Shown here: positions 10,973 through 19,899 of the stretch, piece after piece
Layout: the number at the start of each line of letters is the position of its first letter
How positions within the stretch are numbered: position 1 is the stretch's first letter
Program-made: the position numbers and the translations under genes
Assembly: GCA_033557685.1 (NCBI GenBank)
Contig: JAWQRN010000353.1
Location: forward strand, 1 to 30,864
Source: Sperchopsis tessellata
Lineage: Eukaryota > Arthropoda > Insecta > Coleoptera > Hydrophilidae
Length of the DNA: 30,864 bases
Direction of reading: 5' to 3'
The notes under the pieces: generated by a model
Told to the model about the DNA's origin: nothing
The model's input: only the letters and a program-made list of their open reading frames with translations
The model's database searches: none

Positions 10973-12590
10973 GGGGCTTAAGAGGAATGTTGCTCCATTC
11001 TTCCGACAATCGGTTGAACAATCGAAGACCAACATATTGTGGAGTCCCTGTGTTCAGTCTATTCCTTGGGATAATTAATTCATTGGCAGTTCGTAGTCCA
11101 TATTCATGTTTTTCTCTCCTATGGGAACATTTTATGTACTGTCTCCTAGTATTCATCAGCTTTCGCAAGATATATATGGAAGGTAGTGTTAATACCTTAC
11201 GTCGTCTGAACTAAGGTCTGCAGTGAGTATAGCCGGGCACACCAATAATTTCCCTCACTGCCTATTTCTGGCACACCAACACCCTGTCCATATATGCTGA
11301 TCCACCCAATACCTCAACACCATACAATATCACCGAGCGGAAAAGTTCATAGTATGCCGTCAGAGCAGCATATTCTGTATCTCCAGTTTGCCTTGAGGAG
11401 GAAAAAGTTAGCATCTTTGTTTTTTGCTTGTTGAAGTCTAGTTTGTTTGCAAGAAACCATATGCCAACACTCATGGTCATATTCTCTCTTAGGACCTGTA
11501 GCTCCGACTATCCTATCCTATCCCCACTTCTGACTGAGAAGGTAGTATCATCAGAAGAATGACATGGTACATTAGCAAGTAGGTAATTAATGTACAGTAT
11601 GAAGAGAAACGGCCCTAATAAGGATCCTTGAGCATTTTCCCTGTTCATTATAGTAGAGTAGCTTGATTCTCCACAAACATTTATCAATTGATGTCTATTT
11701 AAGAGGTAGGATCTAATAATTCTAAGTACAGTACCCATAATTCTATTCTGTTCTATCTTATCTAGAAGACATTGGTGGTTTATATAGTCAAATGTATTCG
11801 TCAGATCACAAAAACTTGATGTACATTCCATCTGTTGTCCAAAAGCTTCAGACATATATGTAACTAATAATATCAATGCATCCCTCATGCTCTTGCCGTG
11901 ACAGAATCCAAATGGTTGGTCTGTAAGGAAACTGCCTGCCTTAATGAAATTTTTGCAACATAATAGTTTCCAATGCAGGCGGTATTGATATTTGCCGATA
12001 ATTATGTAGTTGTGTTACATCTTCTTTCTTCAAAATTGGGATCACTTTTGACTGTTTCATTCAATCCGGAAAAACTCCTGACTGTAGGTAGTGGAGGGGC
12101 AATAATGTCACTGACAATTCTTGTACTTATGTCTGATGTCTTTTGTAGCTTTCGATTTAAATTTCATAATACAAGTTTTAACATCTTGGTCATCTACCAG
12201 AAAAAGGAATAATGAAGAACTATGCAAAGGGATCTTCCTCATCAATTGCGGAGGATCTTCTTCAGCGACCTGAAGCTGGTAAACTAATTCTGCTGCTATT
12301 TCATTAAACAAATGACAAAATTCATTTGCAGATGGTATCGATGGGTCCTGTCTTTTTTTACCTCTTGAAATCTTTCGATTGATTACACTCTATAATGTTT
12401 TTCGTTTATTTGGAGAGTTATCGATGTAATCTATGTTGTGTTTTCGCTTTTCTTCACAAACAAGTTTAAGGTAAAATTTCTTATAGCTAGCAATGATTGA
12501 TCGAAGATCTTCGTTTTTAGTATGAGTAAGCTTTACACATCAGACCAAGGGTTTCTCTGGCATACATCAAATCTCTTGAAAGTGGTTGTC
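10973..12590 (-). mobile_element. Jockey-like non-LTR retrotransposon (LINE) remnant, ORF2 linker to C-terminus
   Basis: Read on minus from 12590 downwards, this is the second half of a LINE ORF2. It has the linker after the endonuclease (KTKNEDLRSIIASYKKFYLK, about 12525-12465) and the pre-RT segment ending KCIMKFKSKATKDI. RT block 1 includes GVFPD..KQSKVIPILKKED and NYRQISIPPALE (12070-11960), and block 2 includes DQPFGFCHGKSMRDALI (11915-11875). CDLTNTFDYINHQCLLDKIE is at 11810-11745. The GVPQG-equivalent is worn, with GPFLFILYINYL at 11615-11580. The active site reads SSDDTTF rather than ADD (both Asp kept). The C-terminal YGVEVLGG, ILTLPSIYI and YVGLRLFNRLSEEW run to 10990. Stops, frameshifts and a deletion near 11400 show it is inactive. 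It was probably inserted into the mariner, though no second mariner half was found beyond 12590. Confidence 0.88.
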
Positions 12591-12950
12591 TTAATTGTTT
12601 ATTTGATATGTTAACATTGAAATGCAATAACACTACATCCATAAATCTTTTGTATTTCTTATGTGGGTAATTTTCAATGTTTTAACCAGAAGTCCTCCAC
12701 CAAAAGTTCTTGTTTGAACCTGACCATATTAACTCGTGTATTTACTGGTCATTTATATTGTCTTATCTATAACTCATCTCACAAATATGGACATAAATGG
12801 AAAAACAGAAATTATGAGCTCAAATACCATTATAAACTGGAAATGAGCGTGAAAGTAAAGGTGAATTAATTGATCAACCTACTAGTGGCACTATTTTATC
12901 AACAAACGAACAGTACTCAGGGTTACAACAGCCCAAAAAATAACAGATAT
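12591..12950. other. Short unassigned stretch between two LINE remnants
   Basis: The minus strand near 12560-12720 may still be upstream ORF2 sequence of the preceding LINE (RNPWSDV recalls the conserved WW-containing segment after the endonuclease), but the match is weak. Nothing else is recognised. Confidence 0.3.
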
Positions 12951-14047
12951 TATAAATTTAAACAAACCTCATATTGAAAAGGAACATGATTCGAACTGAA
13001 AAATGGTTCAAAGGAGGAAAAAAACAGAATAAAAATGTATTGATTGGATCAATGACAGTGAACAATAGAAAATTCAAAGCTATACCAATTGAGCAAAAGA
13101 TATGGTTACATGTTGCCAAATTCTAACCGGAAGTAACAGCAGCTGAGTTGTGTGAGTTGTTGGAATCAAAACATGAAGCTAAATTCCACTGTGATAAAAT
13201 AGCAAGCAAACATTCAGATCCAATGTTCAGTTCGTTCAGAGTCAGCACGGATGTGGGTCTGAGGGAGACACTTATGAAGTCTGAATCATGGAGCAAAGGA
13301 GTTTAGGTTGCAAGATATAACTTTTTTCAAACAAAAAAAATGATGTTCGATTCTGTTGCTGAAAACAGAAATGGAGGGAGAAACATTCCAAATAAAGCCT
13401 ATTTATAGGAATACAGAAAATGCATGATGAAGATAGTTGCACTTTAATGAACCCGGAAGGAACGCAAAAAAAAAAGAAACGATGTAAAATCATCTGCAAG
13501 ACAATACACAGGAGATAGAAATTGTCAGAAAGAATTATGAGAATAACTATATCAATGTACACAATAACATAAAACAAAATCAAATCTTTCAAGACACATC
13601 GTGATCCTAAATATAAATGTTCAGTCTATCTCAAATAAATTCAACCAAATATGTAAATTAGTGCAGACCAAAGAAATTGATTAATTTGTACAACGGTGCA
13701 TTGGCTTACTGAAAACAAATTGAACTATCTCAACATTCTATACTACAGAATGGAAATGGCTTTCTGCAGGCAACAGTATGGTCATGGAGTAATTATGATT
13801 ATCATGAAACAAAAATTTAAAGCAAAAACCTCACCATCAAAAAATACTGTGTTGAGATGTGTAGCAGAAGCAGTGTATCCATTCGTATCATAATCATAAC
13901 AGTTTACATATCACCACAGAGCACTGACGAAATATTCTTCAAAAATATTAATAATATGCTAGAAGAAACAGCACATACTTATATGGATTATAATATTTTA
14001 TTAGTCGCGGACTATATAAACATATCACAAAACTCAAATAAGCATTG
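12951..14047 (+). mobile_element. Jockey-type LINE remnant: ORF1 C-terminal part plus ORF2 endonuclease start
   Basis: The plus strand at 13015-13308 reads KFKAIPIEQKIWLHVAKF, an internal stop, PEVTAAELCELLESKH, then SSFRVSTDVGLRETLMKSES and WSKGV. This is the order of the insect LINE ORF1 domain ending in a W-P-x-G-V-like motif. ORF2 begins near 13590: ILNINVQSISNKFNQICKLV equals the apurinic-endonuclease N-terminus (usually HQNIQSLxNK), followed by HWLTENKL. Positions 13740-13830 give FCRQQYGHGVIMIIMK. Positions 13890-14047 give ITVYISPQSTDEIFF and NILLVADYINISQNSNKH, where the family's GDFNI is changed to ADYINI, losing a catalytic Asp context. The element stops exactly where the tandem array starts. 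Confidence 0.82.
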
Positions 14048-14073
14048 AAAAATTAAGGGAACAAGCCGAAATT

Positions 14074-14118
14074 GCAGTTGGCACCGTGTTTCTGTCATTA
14101 AGACGTCATCAGCACTGC
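14074..14118 (-). ncRNA. Hammerhead ribozyme, array unit 1
   Basis: Reading minus from 14118: stem I strand GCAGUG, core CUGAUGA (14112-14106), C, stem II GUC-UUAAU-GAC, A, core GAAA (14092-14089), stem III CAC-GG-UG, then C and C17 at 14080, then stem I strand AACUGC. Five of six stem I pairs form. Two changes weaken it: the pair partner of A15.1 is C instead of U (14081), and 1.1 is A (14079). The C-A pair at the base of stem II is also non-canonical. All catalytic core bases are present. Confidence 0.72.
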
Positions 14119-14360
14119 TCTTGTTAGTAATTAACTGTACTCCACATACAAATACGTATTTGATTCCTTGTATATATGCTTGAGATCGTGACTGAATATA
14201 TTATGAGAGGTATCACAATGTTGCAATGGAATAATCATTACGTTAATTTGATATTAATCTTCACGAAATTGCTATTTTCGCATAAGAATAAGAATTTGTT
14301 GCTTCATTGGCCGTACATGAATGTATTATTTTAATATTTGTTAAATTAAATATTAAATTT

Positions 14361-14405
14361 GCTGTGGACACTGTGTTTCTGTCATTAAGATGTCATCAGC
14401 ACTGC
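14361..14405 (-). ncRNA. Hammerhead ribozyme, array unit 2 (best copy)
   Basis: Minus strand from 14405: GCAGUG, CUGAUGA (14399-14393), stem II region CAUC-UUAAU-GACA, GAAA (14379-14376), CACAGUGU, then C17 at 14367 within a GUC triplet, then CACAGC. Stem I forms G-C, U-A, G-C, one A-A mismatch, C-G, G-C. Stem III is ACA/UGU with a triloop, the very short stem III typical of retrozyme and PLE hammerheads, so activity would be expected mainly in multimeric transcripts. Predicted cleavage is between 14367 and 14366. Stem II is weakened by A-C and C-A mismatches. Confidence 0.75.
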
Positions 14406-14717
14406 TCTTCTTAGTAATAAGGTGTACCCCAAGTACGAATATATATTTGATTCCTTGTATATATGCTTGATCATGAGTGAGCATATTATGAGAGGTATCG
14501 CAATGTTGCAATTGAAAAATCATTATGTTAACTTGATATTAATCTATACGAAATTGCCATTTTTGCATGAGAATAAGAATTTGTTCCTTCCTTAGCCGTA
14601 TATGAATGTATTATTTTAATATTTGGTTAACTCTAATATCAAGCAAATCGGCCAACTAAATATATTAAATACTGAAATCAAAAATGCCTCGTAAAATTAA
14701 GGGAACAAGCCGAAATT

Positions 14718-14754
14718 GCAGTGGACACCTTCATTAAGACGTCATCAGCACTGC
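14718..14754 (-). ncRNA. Hammerhead remnant, array unit 3 (GAAA deleted)
   Basis: The flanking stem I strands are perfect here (GCAGUG at 14754-14749, CACUGC at 14723-14718), and CUGAUGA and the GUC triplet are kept. However, an 8-nt deletion relative to units 1-2 removes the GAAA and part of stem III. This copy cannot be catalytic, but it shows that the ancestral stem I was a full six base pairs. Confidence 0.7.
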
Positions 14755-15129
14755 TCTTATTAGTAATTAGCTGTACCCCACGTACGAATACATATTTGAT
14801 TCCTTGTATAAATTCTTGAGATCGTGAGTGAGCATATTATGAGAGGTATCGCAATGTTGCAATTGAATAATAATTACGATAATTTGATATTAACCTACAC
14901 GAAAATGCCTTTTTCGTATGAGAATAAGAATTTCTTGCCATACATTAATGTATTATTTTTATATTTGATTAATTCAGATATCGAGCAAAATGGCCAAGTC
15001 AATATATTAAATACAGAAATCAAATACGCAAAGAAAAATTAAGGGAACAAGTCGAAATTGCAGCACTGCTCTTGTTAGTAATTAACTGTACCCCACGTAC
15101 AAATACATATTTGATTCCTTGTATATACA

Positions 15130-15664
15130 ATACCAATAAGAGACAACAGGGAACAGAAGCTCTAGACATTTATTCAAAGAAGTGGCCCAAAAATCGGAAA
15201 TAAGTGGATCTAAGACAAACCTCAGTCAATAGAGCAATATTTAGATAAGAACCCTGTTCTGTCTTACATTGAAAATCTGTTCCAGAAAATGGGAAGAGAT
15301 TCATATGTGGATCATCCTACGCCTTTGCTAAGTAACTGGGTGATGATACATACAACTTGTATGTGGGGCATCTTCTTGCACTGACAATCGGTCGAAGAGG
15401 CTTATGTGCTTTTGGTAGACCATATAGGCAAAGGATTCGAGAACTGTCAGAAAAGAGCTTCTGCATTTGTGGATCAAGAGAAGATCTTTTGGTGACATTC
15501 TTGACCAATTTGTCGATTTTAGATGTAGGGTGGTACGTAAGAAGTATTTGATGTCTTGCAGAAAATCTAGAATATTGGAATCATCCACCTGATGATTCAA
15601 GACAACTGTGGCTTTGCCCGTATCGCTACATGAAAAATCTGTTCATTATTTTTGAGTTCCCTGA
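15130..15664 (-). mobile_element. Penelope-like element RT fragment
   Basis: On minus from about 15600: ILDFLQDIKYFLRTT, then in a second frame LVKNVTKRSSLDPQMQKLF and the diagnostic PLE motif LYGLPKAHKPLRPIVSAR followed by CPTYKL (15430-15350). Further down, HMNLFPFSGTDFQCKTE (about 15310-15255) matches the segment leading to the SLDVVSLFTNIP motif, but the fragment ends before that motif. This part precedes the region kept at 3-1150, so the two relics are complementary parts of PLE RTs on opposite strands. There is at least one frameshift. The PLE lies upstream of the tandem hammerhead array in the same (minus) orientation. Positions 15130-15230 are unassigned. Confidence 0.78.
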
Positions 15665-18129
15665 AGGCTTTTAACTCATCTTCATGCAAATTATAAAAAA
15701 AATTACAACATAGTAAAAAATATATGCTTGAACAAACAATCTAAGAAACTGAGGTCAATGAAACCTAATTTTCAATATAATTTTAGTGTCTTAATTTTGA
15801 CTTGAAGTCATCTAACTTAGTTACATTACCGATAGAATTTTTGATAATTTTAGGGGCTTCACAGTAATTAATAAAATAATCTTTTATGCAGGCTTATACA
15901 AAATACTAGCAATATAAAGAGACAAAATATGATGCCTAAGGAGACAAACTAAATCCCTTAGATTTGTTTTTTATATAATCTGTTAGATCACTAACTATAG
16001 TGTGATTTGTTTTAAAGTCAGGAATGATGAAAGCTTGTTAAAAATGAAGATGTGATTGGCTTGCATTTATGTCAAAATAACACAGCTTCTAATCATATTT
16101 CAGTTTTGTAATTTAAATTATGTCTCATATTAAAATTAAAACAAATGATGACAGTTCTCGATTGTGTGTCTGCCAAAATATAAGATAAACCTATGCAGCT
16201 ATAATATTTTGCTGTTAGTTTTGACATACATTTCTGCGTAAGGTGCTTATTCTATTAAATAGTGTTTGCTAATCATTCTTAGTGTTTGCTGTTACTACTT
16301 CATTTCACTATGGTTTCGTTTTTATTCTTTACACTTCAATTCATTTTCCTTCTTTTAAATGCACCATTTAAAACATTTCAAAGATACGCCAAGAGCTTGC
16401 AAGGACAGTTTTATTGTTATACTTATAACCTCAAAAATTCAGCTTTTATTCTCATTTTGTATGATTATTTTTTGTGTTGTAATTAAATTAATTATAAAAC
16501 TTGTGGGGACAAAACTAACTTATAAGTTGATATAATATCAGGGTTTTACTTGATATTTAAGTGTAAAACAAATATGTATGTTGCACAAAGAGACCCAAAG
16601 AAGCTGGCCTGAGAGGTAGAGGGGTAAATATATGCAAATATTTTCTTAGAAATTTTGTTAGAAATAAAATAAAATAGTTAACATGCCCACTTTGATAGAC
16701 TAAAACACCTAGAATAATCACAAATTATAATCTTAGCAATTAAATAAATAACTATTTTTGTGATACAAATAAAAATACTTTGATTACTGAAGGTACTTCA
16801 TTAAAGTTTACTAAAATATTTCCAGCTATCTTAGACATGTTTCGAAATACAAATGGTCACATCATGTTGTTTATTCCATCTATAAATAAATAACCTTTAT
16901 TGTAAATATTATATACCATATATACATTGCTTTTTAAATATAGCAATGATCCTTGTTAAGTTAGGAGCCATCTAAACTCAGGTTTGTGTTGTAAATCCCA
17001 ACCAGACTGGTTTTTAATTAAGTTGACTAAATGTATCAATAACAATATTTACAATATTAGATTCCATTTCATTAACATGAATATCAATATCCCAAAAAAT
17101 AGATTTCTGTCATTTCACAGTTCGCAGTCTACAGAAAGAAAACCTCAGCATTACATATAATGTTAATTTCATTAAACATTTTCCATAATATAATTCTTCA
17201 GTTTCTTAGGAAACAACTAATATGAATGTAATAAAATGATGATTTTTCGCTTCTGTATTACGTATTAGAATATGTATTAATGGGTATGGTGTTTAACATG
17301 CAGCTTAGCCCTAGTATATTTATCATCACACTGTTCTCTGCTGGGATTTAACTACATCAGGGTGCGCGGGAACAGTCAACTATGAGTCTTTTACAAAATC
17401 TACAAAAAATGTATTATTTTTATAGAAACATGAGCGTTAGGTTGGGTTTCATAATGTCTGGATACACTTGTTTGGCTAATTTAACACTAAAACTAGGGTA
17501 ATCATGTATTAAAATAAACAGTTATTTAAACAAAATTGTTGTTTAAGTAAGTAATGTTTGTGTTCTCTAGACTTTGTGATAAAGGAGAAATCAGTGTTTA
17601 TACTAAGCTGAGGGCAAAGGATAAATTAGTCCGTTTATGTAAGATTATTTCAACACCACCAGTGGTCTTATGGTCTAAGGAAAAGGAGACAAATCTCAGC
17701 TGCAGAAAGAACTTTTGCTGCATCAGTAAGGGATTGGATCATTGCACTAAATACTTGCGATGATGGCTTTGCACAAATCGTTAATCTTTTGTAAAATTTC
17801 AATGGTTGTTTTTGAAACAGTGGAGTGCAAAAAGTCAACTTAATGTGCTACTCTCATCACTTTTTTGCAAAACATAATGTACTACCATGAAAAATTATGG
17901 TGTAAGAAGCTATTCGGACCTTTTTATAACTTCTACCTTAGGAACTGAAAAAAAGCAGAAACTCCAAGGGTATTTTGACCCTGGGAACTAAGCCCTTTAG
18001 CCAAGAAACTCCCAGGTTGTATATTTCCAATCAATGAGAAGAGCAAAATATGCAAGAGACAATCATTTGCTCTTCTTAAAGAAGCGGCTGAATGTTGGTG
18101 TAGTATGTAAGCAGCAAGTCTAATTCAAC
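15665..18129. other. Intron, AT-rich, no recognised feature
   Basis: No conserved coding motif or repeat structure is seen. A 69-codon plus ORF at 17554-17763 has no family resemblance. Positions 17880-18060 may be a worn continuation of the next LINE (minus), but I could not anchor it to any motif. Confidence 0.4.
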
Positions 18130-18740
18130 AATAGGGTTAAACATTTGCTGCACATATGACTGTCGAGTAATTTTTGGTCCAGGCATGCTACATGATTATT
18201 GCAGCCCAGCTTCTGATTGAGAACCATTTCAAGGAGTTTTGTATATTTGCATGTTGTTACAATGTTATTGCCCACCTCCACACAAAGGCCGTTGGCATCT
18301 GCCGCCGATCAAAATTTGAGCAGCTGTGTTTTTTGCATATATAATTTTAGACTGTTGCCTCAGTACCAAGTCTCTAAACGTTTAAGAACCACTGCTATTT
18401 GATTCTGCTCATTCATCTCAATATTAAAAGTACATACTACTAATGTGTAATCAACAAACAAAATATCTGGTGCAGTCAACTAATTTGGGAAGTTGTTGAT
18501 TTAAATAATAAAGAGCAGCGGTCCCAATATAGATTCTTGAAGTCTGCTTGTTTCAATATATGCCCATGTTGATCTTTGTGTCATCCCTCCAGCAACCTGT
18601 TTCATTCTGTTTTTTAGATACGAAGCTTAGCCAGTAGTTTTTTGTGCTCTATAGTATCAAACTATTTCAAAAGATTGACAAATATGCCTCGTGTTGTTAA
18701 ACTTTCATTCGGTCTCACTAAAACTTTTATCATTAATTGG
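18130..18740 (-). mobile_element. Non-LTR retrotransposon RT fragment
   Basis: Minus strand from 18700: IFVNLLK*FDTIEHKKLL matches the LINE RT block F-V-D-L-S-K-A-F-D-T-I-D-H. LQESILGPLLFII and INNFP (18530-18470) match QGSILGPLLFLIYINDLP. The active-site box reads LFVDYTLVV (18455-18430), where ADD has become VDY, so one catalytic Asp is lost. VLKRLETWY and GNSLKLYMQKTQLL (18385-18310) are the post-active-site N-L-x-L-N-x-x-K-T segment, and LEMVLNQKLGCNNHV is at 18240-18195. Many frameshifts and stops are present; 5' and 3' ends are not defined. Confidence 0.78.
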
Positions 18741-18831
18741 AAAATGGCTCATAATGTATTTTTATTGTTTAAATTCATAAAATACATCTTTTGGTTTTCC
18801 GGGAGATAACCGTGTTATGGCTTTTATTTGC

Positions 18832-18866
18832 TCTGACGTTTCGCCCAGTTTTGCAGGGCTCTAAAA
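18832..18866 (-). ncRNA. Hammerhead-like motif with canonical stem II
   Basis: Minus strand: UUUUAGA (a ruined CUGANGA box), GCCC-UGCAAAACU-GGGC, GAAAC, GUC. The stem II pairs, GAAA and a GUC triplet are all in the expected order, but three core bases of the first box are changed, so it should be inactive. There is no PLE coding sequence next to it. It could mark the end of an otherwise lost PLE or retrozyme. Confidence 0.45.
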
Positions 18867-19485
18867 TGTGTTAAGTACAGACTGACATGTAGCTCTCAAA
18901 AGTGATAGTTATTGTCTACTGTCACTACGTTCACAAAATACAAAAAAAATTACTGAGAACACAGGTGAAAACAAAACATTAAGTTAACTTCTATGAAGAT
19001 ACTATTCTAACAGCAAGCGGTATTACAAAAATAACTGAAATGGTTGATACAGTGAAAAATCTTTCCACTGCAGTTAAATATGACATCTGCAACAATTGCA
19101 AATGATGTACTGCACATATTAAACCATGAAAATATCTCTGAAGACAATCATGACAAAGAGACCTTTCAAAAAGGAGACACTCAAAAAAGTTATATAAGCC
19201 ATTGATTTTAAAATGTATAAATAAGGAATCTGTTGAAAAGGTTTGCAAGATCACTGAAATATATATCAAAATTTCAAATTATTGCCAAAGAATTGCAGAT
19301 TCTATTATGCACCCAAAACTGCAAAAGAAGTTGAAAGATGTTTTTTGTGTTACAGTTTACAGCAAATATTGACACGTTCACACGTACTCGGAATGGTTTT
19401 GAGTACCATTTGGACAATATATACATAATTGCACAACTTTTTCTCTGCACTTCCAAATTCAATACCAGTTTTAATTTGTTCAAAC
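18867..19485. other. Unassigned intron stretch
   Basis: The plus strand between 19000 and 19330 has several long open stretches in shifting frames, giving the impression of old coding sequence (an unidentified element), but no motif could be recognised on either strand. Confidence 0.3.
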
Positions 19486-19785
19486 TATATAAGATCCATG
19501 GTAGGATGCACCCTACTGGACCACATAAGCACAGACATCAGAGCACAGTACGACATCCAAGACGTAGTCAGGAGACGGGAGTGGAGAGACCATGTTGACA
19601 GGATGGACAACACTAGACTGCCAAAAATAGCCGGACTGGGACTCCCAAGATCAAGTAGACCTCTGGGGCGACCATCAATACACTGGTACTAAAGCTGGAG
19701 TTCTGCGCCCCAGCTGCGGTTGTAAATGTTGAAGAAAAACAGGATGTAATCCTATGTAAAGGAAGAAGAAGTAGATACTTTGAAG
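19486..19785 (+). mobile_element. LINE 3' end (C-terminal ORF2 tail)
   Basis: The frame from 19486 reads RSMVGCTLLDHISTDIR, then YDIQDVVRRREWRDHVDRMD, RLPKIAGLG and GRPSIHWY before a stop. This is the characteristic C-terminal tail of a class of insect LINEs: G-x-T-R-x-D-x-I, W-x-x-H-V-D-R-M, and a G-R-P-x-x-R-W-like end. An A-rich stretch with GAAGAAGAAG follows near 19765, compatible with the 3' end. No RT is left upstream, so it is a 5'-truncated insertion of under 300 bp. Confidence 0.8.
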
Positions 19786-19899
19786 AATCTCTTCACATGA
19801 AAACCAAAATCATCTGAAAAAGACATTAATGCGTTCGGAAAAATTGAAGCAAATAAAAGCAATATTCAATCTGGTTCATGGTGTTCATCAATCCAGAAA

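Larger units (their letters stand above)
14048..15129. repeat. Tandem array of about 290-360-bp units with hammerhead ribozymes (retrozyme-like)
   Basis: Three full units and one partial unit lie head to tail. The word ACTGCTCTT starts at 14114, 14401, 14750 and 15065, so spacings are 287, 349 and 315 bp. AAAATTAAGGGAACAAG starts at 14048, 14693 and 15035 and is deleted in the second unit. Each unit also holds a TTTGATTCCTTGTATA block and, except the last, a GAGAGGTATCRCAATGTTGCAA block. On the minus strand units 1 and 2 carry hammerhead ribozyme sequences. The units interrupt or abut a LINE on the left, and AATAAG occurs on both sides (14037-14042 and 15135-15140), a possible target duplication. 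A 72-codon ORF in unit 3 is not preserved in the others and is probably chance. Unit size, tandem layout and ribozyme match animal retrozymes. Confidence 0.85.

Noticed and set aside
14824..15042. 72-codon ORF in array unit 3 as a repeated protein-coding exon
   Set aside because: The matching frames in units 1 and 2 are broken by stops and indels, and the ribozyme signal explains the unit better.
14048..15129. CRISPR-like array
   Set aside because: The units are about 300 bp or longer and repeat along their full length rather than as short repeats separated by unique spacers, and the DNA is eukaryotic.
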